DNA of 64,000 nt from Harmothoe impar (Eukaryota > Annelida > Polychaeta > Phyllodocida > Polynoidae), in the NCBI GenBank assembly GCA_947462335.1, contig OX381714.1:53985800-54049799 (forward strand), written 5' to 3'. Within the stretch, counting starts at the first letter, position 1, and every line of letters begins with the position of its first letter. Below the pieces are notes generated by a model. It did no database searches, was not told the origin of the DNA, and saw only the letters and a list, made by a program, of their open reading frames with translations. Positions 12,776 to 22,660 of this stretch are shown here, piece by piece. Position numbers and translations under genes: made by a program.

Positions 12776-13114
12776 AAAAACATACCTTGGGACTGGAAAT
12801 TCAATTTCTAAACAATTCCAATGTCTAAGCGTGTATCTGTCAGTTTCTAAATCAGAACCTACACAATTGTGTAATCTGTAAGGCTTCTGTCCCTGCCTCT
12901 CCTTCTTTCACCCTATGTCTCAATTCTACTGTCCACAATCCTGCCTATCCCACTTCCTTCCAATCTGTATCCTTGCCTGTCCTTCCCCCTGCATCTTCTG
13001 ATATTAAAGTGATCAATATCCAGTCCTCTTTTCCAGAACTATAAATCAGGTTTCTATGATAATTAGAACCAGGAACATATGATTTCAACTAAAAATACAT
13101 GTAGATACTCTTAA

Positions 13115-13795
13115 CAGCTCAAATCTCATTAGAAATTCAAGATGGCTGCCACTTAGATTCTTGACATTGATATATCTGAGTTTCTTGACCTAAGAAATGC
13201 ACATAAATGATTGGGTTTGAACTGTGGTCTGTGTGGATGGAACAAGTCTTAGGGCTGTTCATATGTGAGTTTGGACATTGTAGCATCAATCTCATTAAAT
13301 ATTCAAAATGGCTGCCACATGCATGATGCTAAGTATTGAATATCAACTCGTTATTATCAGAAATAATGTTTCTTGAACTATAAATTTGTTCTACATGTTG
13401 ATAAGAACTAGAAATCACATATTTAAAAGAAATTCAGATATTTCGGTGCCTGACCTCATTAAAAATTCAAGATGGCTGCCATCTAGGTTCTCAATAATAA
13501 TAAATCTGAATTCCTTGACCTTGGAAATGTATATTTTTGAACCTAAAATCATGTTTCTATGTTAAGTACAACCAAAGATTTATCATTTTCAAGAATTTAT
13601 AACATTTTGGCAGCCATCTTGGATTTTTTGGTGTCTGCACGAGCTTTCAACACCACAACATCACTTTTCTCCATCCAGAAGCCTTGGAGAACATTAGAAA
13701 ATATGCGATAGCTTTCAGTAATTCCTCGAATTAAACTCTTGAAATATGCCCCTTTTGCTGGGTCTGCTGCTCCCCTACTATTTGATAACATTGAT
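13115..13795 (-). repeat. Right arm of the 4-kb inverted pair
   Basis: Reverse-complement counterpart of 9764-10475. It carries AAGATGGCTGCC-type motifs at about 13140, 13308, 13470 and 13612, spaced about 140-170 bp. The motif resembles the established YY1 core (AAGATGGCGGC) with one difference. Confidence 0.8.
13633..13790 (-). pseudogene. Coding-like remnant (right copy), unidentified
   Basis: Minus strand reads through RGITESYRIFSNVLQGFW and MEKSDVVVLKARAD without stops before running into the YY1-like repeat (KSKMAAKM). It is the better preserved of two inverted copies. No domain is recognised; it may be a captured exon fragment or a decayed transposon ORF. Confidence 0.35.
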
Positions 13796-13819
13796 AAGCT
13801 GCCCAGAGACAATGGGATC

Positions 13820-14755
13820 TTGTGAATTCACGTTCCTGTCAGGAGAATGAGCATGAGAGTTTGTGTCCTACCAAAATGGCAGTCTACACATAAAGCTCCA
13901 CTGGAGGATCGTGATAGAGGCCTTATAGTATGTTAGATTTTAATTTATAACCCGACTAACCACCATTGTGTGGGTCAAAATGGGCCATCTGCTTAATCCT
14001 GACCCGAATTTTAAACTTGAGATAATATGTGAGATTATAATTATTTCATCTGAGAGAAGTATCTATTTGCATCTATATGTACGGAATGAAACAATGTGAA
14101 GACATCATGGGATGAAGACCATATTCGGTTTTCTTTATGTAAGCAATACACCGATTTTTGTTTCTCTCTTGTTTGTTTAGCCCACATACGAATATTTCAA
14201 TACAACAAAATATAATAAATGAGAAAGTTAATCTCAATGTTAGAATAAATAGAAGGAATAGAGATTGGATCAAGTAATTCCAAAATGGGATCACTGCAAG
14301 AAAATAAAATCAAAATATTGAAAATAATAAGCTCTCAACAATGTTCCTGGGGAAAAGGGTATTTTTTCTTTTTATTGATATTTATAAATACGTTTGGTAA
14401 CAACAGTTTTTAAAAGAATGGAAAAACATTATATTAGTTTTGGATTCCTTTCATAAAGTTGTAGAAGTTGTCATGAATACAATTCCCAGAGGCCATTCTG
14501 CAGACAGTATGAATAGGTAAAGGAGGTCGATTCAGACTGTATAAAAGCGCATGACTCTTGCATGAGACCCCCAACAAAAGAACTCACCCAATTCCCATCA
14601 AAGAGCCCACACTGTTAAATCCTTTATCCCAAAAAGAAAACCCCACCTGGGACCTTTGTAAAAGCCAATGTCTTGTGCCACCCTCCACACAGCCTGAGAA
14701 ACAATGGTCATTGAAAGCTGCCCTTGGTAAATGCAACTGCTTCATAAAATTGGCG
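13820..14755. other. No feature recognised
   Basis: AT-rich sequence with short chance ORFs; no tandem or inverted repeat seen. Confidence 0.55.
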
Positions 14756-14761
14756 TTTTAA

Positions 14762-14998
14762 CACTTTGAGGACGGGATGTTGCCTTAAAGACCCAAGAGC
14801 AAGAGTTGGGGTGGACATGGGAACGGTTCTCTGAGCCTTATATAGGGGAGGCGGGGTCTAGACCTGAATTTGTGAGTATATCAACATTATAGAGTTGGCA
14901 TGATGTAATAATGCAGCACTCGGGAGGGCCAGGGCTGCATTCATGCATCATGACATCAGACGGCTTGGCACACAAAAGCACAATGCAGTCCTTAAAGG
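14762..14998. mobile_element. Hairpin MITE copy 3
   Basis: TTAA precedes the left end (14758-14761), TAAA follows the right end CCTTAAAGGG. The central stem is GCATGATGTAATAATGCAG paired with CTGCATTCATGCATCATG. Confidence 0.82.
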
Positions 14999-15002
14999 GT
15001 AA

Positions 15003-15705
15003 ACGAAGATGGTTTTCAAAGGGAGTCGACAATACCTAGCACCTATCCACTCTCCAGTTCCCTGCCACGGTTACTCCCCCTGCACCATGCTGAGATCTGG
15101 GGAATGGATAGGGTAAGAAATACAGAAATATGGTGTTGGTCAGACTCAGGGCCTATTGATGTCACCAGATCTAATGCTAGTTTCCAACCTGTGGAAATGC
15201 TGTGCCTACCAGTTAAAGGTACATTACCACCTGAATCAACCCAAAATCAAGTTATGATATAAACCCAATATAGACTACCATTCGTCATTTCCTTTCCAAC
15301 TGACAGGCCCTTTATCATAGGAAAGCCATTTGCTATGAAATCTAGATGAAATAATAAATGGTGGGCTCCCTGGTAGACCTATGAAACCTCACCGTTATAT
15401 ATTTTGCACCCTATAATTGTCGTATTTACCGATTTAAAGAAAAATAACAGACTCCAAATTCCTCATATATACTTACAGGCAATTGGTATATGGAAACGAA
15501 GTGAAAATAAAAAGTCGCCCAAAATTAGCTGGTAATGTATCTTTAATAGAGGTACATGTTCCAGAATCAGCCTGGCATTAACTAGCTGAGGATAGGTAAA
15601 TTGGTATGGTAGGTTGGCAGAGAGCTAAACAGTCTAAAAGCAGTAGCAGTGGTCCATACTTGGTCAGTGTACTGTAAGGAACCAGTTACAGACACGGTAT
15701 CAGTA
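15003..15705. other. No feature recognised
   Basis: Unique, moderately AT-rich sequence; no repeat or credible ORF. Confidence 0.5.
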
Positions 15706-15989
15706 CACAAAGAGAAGAAACAGCGTCAAGGGTGAGTCCAGGTTGCCTCCAGAATGACTCCTCTCTTTAGGGGAGCCGAGGCTGCCCAGGGAAGCCTAGG
15801 TGACTCTTTGGCTGACCTCTGGGCGTCACCTGGGGGAGTCATAAGACCCAGAGATCTATATGACTCCCCCAGGTGACTCCCTTAGGTCAGCCAGAGAGTC
15901 ACCTATGCTCCCTTATCAATACGACCTGGGCTCCCCTGGAGAGGGGAGTCATCCTGGAATCCCTTTTGACGCTGTTTCTTTTCTCTGTG
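15706..15989. mobile_element. TA-flanked MITE with CACARAGARAAGAAACAGCG ends
   Basis: TIRs of about 24 bp (CACAAAGAGAAGAAACAGCG and its near complement at 15965-15989) are flanked by TA on each side. Internal GACTCC/GGAGTC words make the whole element a foldback. The TA duplication fits the Tc1/mariner superfamily. Partial relatives lie at 40410-40545 and 55528-55672. Confidence 0.8.
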
Positions 15990-16089
15990 TATACGGTTGG
16001 TGCAGAGATACAAGCAGCGAGGACTCAGTGGGTGTTGGAGAGTGGTGGATGTGCTCCTTATTGAGCAGCTCCACAGTATGAGGTGTTAA

Positions 16090-16310
16090 CCCTTTAAATA
16101 CAGCATGTTGCCTTAAATAAATATTTGTCATTATGATGTACCAACGCATAAATATTGGTGCATCATGCCGACCCCTCACGAGTGTATCAAACGCAAAGGG
16201 CCGGCATGATGCTTGAATGCAGCCCTTGGGAGTGACTCGCCAGGGCTTCATTCATGCATCATGACGACCAAAGACATGCTGCATTAAAGCACTATGCGGC
16301 CTTTAAATGG
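16090..16310. mobile_element. Hairpin MITE copy 4
   Basis: Perfect TTAA on both sides (16086-16089, 16311-16314), ends CCCTTTAAATACAGCATG and CTATGCGGCCTTTAAATGG, two stems with GCATGATGC words. Confidence 0.88.
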
Positions 16311-16399
16311 TTAAGGGAGGAGCTGCTCTCTCACTGAGACAACAAACACCTACAGAAACCAACTCTAGGTACTAGGTAAAAACACTGTCATGTCAAAGA

Positions 16400-16474
16400 C
16401 GCTCTCAAAGGGAGTTGTGTGTGGAGGTCTCTCTTTGCATGTCTTAGTCTCTCCTCTCCCTTTCTCCTCCATAT

Positions 16475-16563
<89 letters not shown>

Positions 16564-16730
16564 ACTCCTTCTCGTTTTAGCTTCACCGCCTCTATTCTCT
16601 CCCTCTTTTCTGTTTCTCTTCCTCTGTCTCTCTGTCTTTCTCTCTGTCTGTCTCTGTCTGTCTGTCTGTCTGTCTCTCTATCTCCCTCTCTCTCTCTCTT
16701 TCTCTCGCTCTCTCTCTCTGGTATTAAGTA
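16400..16730. repeat. (CT)n microsatellite and CT-rich tract
   Basis: Uninterrupted CT dinucleotides run from about 16476 to 16560, continuing as TCTG/TCTC variants to 16725. The overlapping Ser/Leu-rich and Arg/Glu-rich ORFs on the two strands are translations of the tract. Confidence 0.97.
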
Positions 16731-17405
16731 AAGGAATAAAAGAGTGGGATGGAGAAAAAATACTGCAGGGTACAAAGATATAAGTTATGTTACATGCAGT
16801 TAGCTTGGGAAATGATTATTCAATGCTTCTGGTTACAAGATTCTGGACACAGATAACACTTGGCTGCGGGGCAAATATCATTGGTTTTACATCGTGTGGT
16901 ATTTAAAGGAGGGCTGTAAATAAATGAATAAAACGTGAATTGAATCAAACACACATAGTTGCTGGGTTCTCTGTGTTGTACAAGTATTGTATGACACAGA
17001 TGGGTACTGTGCAGCCCCCCCCCCCCCCTACTCACCCACCCACATGTTTTGCCTGTACCTGGACAGAGCATTGATCTGCGGACAGTGTGGGCCCAGACCC
17101 CCTGACCACCCTCAGAAGTGGCCAATTGTTCCCCCGATTGTTCCCACGCCGGGCCTGGAGAAGTTCCCACGGCCACACAATGCCCTAACACGGGAGGAGT
17201 GGGGCCGTGGGTGATTTTAATGGTTATCTCATTGTTATCTTATTGTGGCCTTATTGTCGGCCAACATGTGAAAACACCCTCCCACTTCATAATCTCCACC
17301 CCCTCCCCCCTCTTTCTCCACGTCCCCATGCCATCCCTGCTTCCTATCTCTCAGGCCTGTCTGGGACACTGTGCGGAACAAGGAGAGGGTCCTGTTGGCA
17401 CACCC

Positions 17406-17484
17406 TCAGAAAGGTGAGCGTCACTGTCGTCAAGAGCACTCTCACCTGAAAGTCTGGCACTGCCTGGCTTTAAGGTGAGAGAGT
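17406..17484. repeat. Small CAGAAAGGTGAG foldback remnant
   Basis: CAGAAAGGTGAGCGTCACTG with an inverted GGTGAGAGAGTG end; same phrase family as 32801-32901 and 53197. Confidence 0.4.
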
Positions 17485-17493
17485 GTGTATTAA

Positions 17494-17640
17494 ACCATTT
17501 AAGGATCGCATAACGTTTTATTGTGGTATGTCGAAATCGTCATGATAACGCAATGCAAGTCAGAGTATGCAGGTACGCATCATACCGACACTCTAGAAGT
17601 GGATAAACTACGTAGGGTCGGCATGATGCATGAGCTACTC
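17494..17640. mobile_element. Hairpin MITE copy 5, truncated
   Basis: TTAA at 17490-17493 followed by ACCATTTAAGGATCGCATAA, then one stem with GGCATGATGCATGAG; the right end is missing before the (TA)n tract. Confidence 0.7.
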
Positions 17641-17765
17641 GTCATGTATGTGGAAATTAGTACAAATTGAGCTGCTCAACTATAGATATATGAGCTGCTC
17701 CCTGTCATGTGTTGAGCCACTCAGGCCATGCATATTTCCTATCTTGCCATTTGGAGAACTCAGAG

Positions 17766-17767
<2 letters not shown>

Positions 17768-17841
<74 letters not shown>
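17768..17841. repeat. (TA)n microsatellite
   Basis: About 37 uninterrupted TA dinucleotides. Three overlapping ORFs rich in alternating Ile-Tyr are artefacts of it. Confidence 0.98.
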
Positions 17842-17843
<2 letters not shown>

Positions 17844-18054
17844 ACAGCTTATCATGGTGGGTGGTACACTCATGGAAAGCCTACCAAACGAAGTTGTATT
17901 GCATGTTGGACAATGTGAACATATTTGAGAACAGACCTGATAAGACATGGACAGAGTACCCGCTCAAATTTAATTGGGAGTGGGAATTTATACAGGTCAC
18001 ACAAACTAAGTTTAGCATCAAGTTACAAGCGGTGTGCACTAACTGTCCAGAGGT

Positions 18055-18625
18055 TACCAGTGTATGGTACTGTACACCACCTGGCCCAGTGTATGTCCAC
18101 CAGCAGTTACCAGTGTACACCACAGGAGCCGAGTGTATGTCCACGCCAATAGTTTAGCATGCACGTAGCAGTGCTGGAGGTATAGGCTACGTCTGCGTTT
18201 AATGACCTACGTTGGGGTTGCTAAAATTGTACACCACAGGAGCCCAGTGTATGTCCACACCAAGAGTTTAGCAGTTACCAGAGGTAGTGTACACCACAGG
18301 AACCCAGCGTATGTCGACCCAATAGTTTAGCATGTAGTTACCAGAGGTATTGTACACCACAGGAACCCAGTGTACGTCCACACCAATAGTTTAGCATGTA
18401 GTTACCAGGTGTATTGTACACCACAGGGACCCAGTGTATGTCCACACCAATAGTTTAGCATGTAGTTACCAGTGGTATTGTACACCACAGGGACCCAGTG
18501 TATGTCCACACCAATAGTTTAGCATGTAGTTACCAATGGTATTTTACACCACAGGAACCCAGTGTATGTCGACCCAATAGTTTAGCATGTAGTTACCAGG
18601 GGTATTGTACACCACAGGAGCCCAA
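18055..18625. repeat. Approximately 64-bp tandem array, about eight units
   Basis: The unit contains TGTACACCACAGGAACCCAG, TGTATGTCCACACCAATAG and TTTAGCATGTAGTTACCAG. Units from about 18340 to 18600 are most uniform; the first two are irregular. Confidence 0.9.
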
Positions 18626-18906
18626 AGTAACAGTGGAGCCACCACCGAGGCCGGGGGCTCATTTTGCACTCTGTAGTGCGCTAGTCAGGGCCCCATTCAC
18701 TCTACACTTTCTATGCTGACTCGGTGGAGGAGGGGACAGGGTGGGGTATGGGCGTCGTAGCGAATGAGAATGGTGCATTTAGGGCGCGGCAATTTTGAGG
18801 ATTTTGTACTGATTTCTAAAGCCGCGCTGATTGAATGGGCCACCCCGGCACTAATCGCGTTATTTTAACCGGGAGTCGATAAGTTAGACTCGGCGTCCCA
18901 ACGTAG

Positions 18907-19136
18907 CCCTTTAAGGGCCGCATAGTGCTCTAAGGCGCCATGTCAATGCAGCCATGGTGAGTAACTCACTAGAGCTGCTTTCATGCATCATGCCGACTCT
19001 ACAGGGTTGATACACTCTCATAGGATCAGCATGATGCTTAAAATGCAGCTCTGACGAGTAGACCCGCCAGGCCTGCATTTAGGCATCATGGCGACCAGGG
19101 ATGCATCACACCAAAGTACTCTGCGGCCCTTAAAGG
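18907..19136. mobile_element. Hairpin MITE copy 6
   Basis: Ends CCCTTTAAGGGCCGCATAG and CTCTGCGGCCCTTAAAGG are intact inverted repeats, but the flanking TTAA has decayed. Two stems are present, the second GCATGATGCTTAAAATGCAG. Confidence 0.82.
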
Positions 19137-19800
19137 ACTACCCAGGCCCTCGCCGGCCGAGTCTGTAGCCGCGTCTGAATCGGACAAAATCGCGCATTCA
19201 GACTGCATGAATGGCGTCCCATTGGTGGTACTGTCCGCGGGCGGGCGCCGTCCATCCAGCCACCCAAGGATTCTATACCTTCTCCTGTAGGCCGGGTTTG
19301 TATGGCACCCACTCTATATGGGCCTTGTCCCACTCCCAGCGGCCAATCTATCCCGTCCTATGTGCTCTATGGCCGCTATTAGATACCTTTAAGAGCCGCG
19401 TACAATTATGGCTAATTTCGGCTGATGGCGTGGGCATTGTGCGCCCGGTGGGGAGTCGGGCGCGCGGTTGTATGCGCGGTTTGTTTCAGCCTCCGTGCGC
19501 CATAGAAATGAACATGTATTGGACTACTGTTGTACGTTTCTATGGCCTGTCGTTTTCTTTGTCGGCCCGCCGACGTCGGATATTTGTGCCGCCGCCGCCC
19601 GTGAATGGCGAATAGTGGAATCATAGAATGCGGACCCAGCAGCGCGGGCCCCGGCGCCCACCGACTGAAACGTGAAGCGATCTGAAAGCCAATAGTCTGT
19701 TTTGTTCGCTTCAAATCTACAGGGAAATTCGTCATGACTGCGGCGTGAATGCACTGAAAGGACCAGGCCCCGCGCCGGGATCTATATTTCTGTTGTAGTC
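19137..19800. promoter_or_regulatory. CpG-rich block, possible promoter
   Basis: GC-rich with many CpG (CGCGGGCGGGCGCCG, GCGCGCGG, GCCGACGTCGG, GCCGCCGCCGCCCGTG), unlike its AT-rich surroundings. It has a CCAAT word (CAGCGGCCAATC, about 19338). Overlapping ORFs up to 134 codons have no recognised domain. A gene start outside repeats is possible; direction unknown. Confidence 0.4.
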
Positions 19801-19983
19801 CGGCGGAGTGATATTGTGACGGAACCAGGGGCTACTATTGTACAGGGGAGGACAATTTAAAGGTGGGAGGAATTGGTGGCTGAATGTGGGTGTGTGGGGG
19901 GGGGGGGGGGGTTCTGGAGGAATCATTAGGAGGAGTCAATAGTGACTACACACAGAACCACCACCTCCCCCACCCCATGATAA

Positions 19984-20210
19984 CCCTTTACGGACTACAT
20001 TACGCTTTATTGTATCATACCCTTGGTCGGCATGATGCATGAATGCAGTTCTGGGGAGTAACCCGCCAGTGATGCATCCCTGCATCATGCCAACCGTATG
20101 GGTTTGATCCACTGACAAATGAATGTGCCCCTGGCGAGTTACTCACCAGAGCTGCATCCATCCAACATATAGGACATATCACATTAAAGCACTATGCGGC
20201 CCTTAAAGGG
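19984..20210. mobile_element. Hairpin MITE copy 7
   Basis: Left CCCTTTACGGACTACATTA after ATAA, right CTATGCGGCCCTTAAAGGG before TTAA. Two stems; the first reads GGCATGATGCATGAATGCAG. Confidence 0.86.
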
Positions 20211-20339
20211 TTAACCACCAGCAGGACATTCACCCTACGGGAGGAGGTGAATACAAGGGTATTCAGATACCAGTTCCAATAGCTGCAATGGGCTTAGAAT
20301 CAGCCAGCAATGATGCTATTGGCAACCCAACCTGGGGAA

Positions 20340-20412
20340 TAGCCCCCCCCCCTCCCTCCCTCCCTCCCTCCCCCAGACCCCTGCCCAGATCCCCCCCCCC
20401 CCCCCACCCCAC
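20340..20412. repeat. C-rich low-complexity tract
   Basis: Runs of C with TCCC repeats; no coding content. Confidence 0.85.
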
Positions 20413-20526
20413 AAGCCTGTAGCAGACATGGGGCATCTGTAACTATAGAAACACTACTAAGTTGGACTGACTCCAGTTGTGGGATACGGCACCGCAGAAT
20501 AATGCCCCTATAACCCTTGAAGCTAA

Positions 20527-20860
20527 CCCTTTAAGGACGCCTGTCGCTAAAAGATGACATTTGTCGGCATGATGCACCAATGCAGCCCTGGCGAGTAACT
20601 CCCCAGTGCTGCATTGGTGCATCATGCCGACTCTTCATGAGTACCTCAACCTCATAAGGTCAGCATGATGCTTCAATGCAGCACTGGTGAGTTACTCACC
20701 AGGGCTGCATTCATGCATCATGACGACCAAGGGCATGATGCATTAAGGTATCAGGACCGCGTAGTTCTTTACCGCTCTATGCCCTTTGGCTTAATACTGC
20801 GTGCTGCATGTATCCTACAAAGTGCATAATGCATTGAAATGATATGCGGCCCTTAAAGGG
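20527..20860. mobile_element. Hairpin MITE copy 8, three-stem version
   Basis: Ends CCCTTTAAGGACGCC and GCGGCCCTTAAAGGG. The first stem GCATGATGCACCAATGCAG/CTGCATTGGTGCATCATG is followed by a second GCATGATGCTTCAATGCAG/CTGCATTCATGCATCATG. A minus-strand ORF starting MMHQCSTGELLARAALVHH is translation of the stem. Confidence 0.88.
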
Positions 20861-20869
20861 ATAAACCAC

Positions 20870-22230
20870 AGAAAGGGCAGTAGGGGCAGTGCACGGCGGT
20901 ATAGTGCTGAGAGGAGGGGGGGGGGTAGGTTGGGGTGAGGGGGCTCCCCACAGACCAGGGTCCTCAAAGACATTGTAACAAATGCTGTTGGCACTTGGGG
21001 AGGGTGGGAAGGGTGCAGTATGAAGGGTGGGGGTGTAGGGGTGGGTGCATGGAGAGAGAGAGGGGGGGTCAGGGGTGGGCAGTGAAAGCACATCATTGGT
21101 TTTCTGTCAGGTGCCCTCCCCCTGTTTCCTTACACACAGCTTTGACCCCCCCCCCCCCGCTACCTCCACCAATACACACAGACCACCCCGTCCCATTCAC
21201 CGTACAACAGGCTGGGGTGGAAAGGGGGCCATTCTAGCATCAGGCCGTTCTGCATGGACTGCATGGGACTGGCGAGTAACAGCGACATATTCTTGGTAGA
21301 TTTCTTTCCGAATTGAGGCAATTCCCTTGTTCTTCTGTAAGTTTGGGTAAAATCAACCACTGGGGTTAAACATCAAGTACTAACGACACTTGTAGCGAAT
21401 TTCTGCCAATAAAAATTAATAAACTCTAAAGTCCAAACTCAGTGGGGTAAGTTTGGGTAAAATCAACCACTGTGGGTAAAACATCAATGTACTAGGTGCC
21501 ACAGACAGACACCCAGTAGTCTCAGAGGCGTGGCTTAGGTCAAATCAACCACTGGATACATGTTTGCAGGTGCAGGTTGTGAATGGCCACTCCACCTCAC
21601 CCCTCACCCTCACCTCTGGACCTTATCACTGTTGAGTACCAGTCTGGAACTGAAGGCTATTACCATGCCAGGCTTCATTCAATGCTGTCCAATACCCCAA
21701 CCTCTTTTCTCCAATTAAATATCAAAAGTCAAGGCACTACTCTCCGACCCAGGATGAAAACATGTGAATTGTCAGTGATAACACACAGCCCCAATGATAT
21801 ATGGCAGTGTGTCTGTTTGCCAGCAATTGAATCGTATTGTTTGCAATGAGACACAATATTAGGCCACTCAAAAAAATTAAACGGGTTCTCATCAGCGCAC
21901 GTATAATAAAAAAAATCTGGTTTTGAGGAAAACTTTTTTTTTGCTATCTTTAGATGGAAAACATGATAAAAATGGACAAATATTGGCGTATTTGGTATCA
22001 GAATAAAGCACAAGCTGAGAGTAATGCAGTGAGATTTAGATAACTTTAAAATGCCTCCCTCGTCATATTTTCAGACCTTGGTGATGAGAAACTACCTTTT
22101 TAAAGTGGCCATACCAGGTATATAGGAGACATCTGTAAGCTTCAGGACCCATCCCTACTGTTGTGGAGGGAGTCCACACAGGACTAGACACAGACTCCCA
22201 ATAGTAGTAGTATAGACAGTCTGCTCTAGT
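20870..22230. other. Non-coding; G-rich tracts and a 109-bp-spaced duplication
   Basis: G-rich tract 20915-21080 and C run near 21148. GTTTGGGTAAAATCAACCAC occurs at about 21343 and again near 21452, an imperfect tandem duplication. No gene is seen. Confidence 0.6.
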
Positions 22231-22239
22231 CGTGTAGTA

Positions 22240-22660
22240 TGCAGGAAGGCGACGCGCGCGCCCCCACCGGCGGGAGGCCGAGTCATGACTGCAGCCAGAG
22301 GTGGGAGGAGGCGGAGGCCGGCAGAGGCTGACGCCAGTTGGCGTCGGGGCGTCATAGCGAGCTCCCGTCCCCGCGCCGCGCACTGCCACAAGCTACAAGC
22401 TACAAGCGACACCCCTGCCTCCCACCCAGCTGCTGCCTCTGCCCCACACCCTCCCCCCTCCTCCAGCATGGCTAGTACAAGTGTCAGGACCCCTGGAGTA
22501 CCTTACCTGCACACAGCCTGGAGTGACATGGACGGGGTGAGGAGTGGAGTCACCTGAAGCACCTGGATCCCCCTGGCCGCCATGTGAGGTGGTGTAGTAT
22601 TGGATCTATCATGGACTGAGCCGCCCAGGGAGGAGGACCGGGGAGACCGGCCTAGGGGTG
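22240..22660 (+). promoter_or_regulatory. CpG-rich block with possible first exon
   Basis: CpG-dense sequence (GCGACGCGCGCGCCCCC, CCCCGCGCCGCGC) then CAGCATGGCTAGTAC, an ATG in fair Kozak context (G at +4). That frame reads MASTSVRTPGVPYLHTAWSD and contains GGGGTGAGGAG, which fits a 5' splice site. A gene start is possible, but no acceptor or second exon was identified. Confidence 0.3.

Larger units (their letters stand above)
10476..13114. other. Spacer between the inverted arms; several short repeats, no gene
   Basis: It contains an extension of the inverted similarity (ACATGTGGCATTATG-type words near 10780 and 12275 in opposite orientation), a SINE-like tail, an array of TACCCCCTAGGACAT phrases, an element with GCGACCAC ends, and poly-C/poly-G runs at 10690-10715 and 12659-12675. 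The 117-codon minus-strand ORF at 10508-10861 has no recognisable domain. Confidence 0.6.

Noticed and set aside
17630..18157. 175-codon ORF across the (TA)n repeat
   Set aside because: Ile-Tyr repeat from a microsatellite; flanking parts are MITE and tandem repeat.
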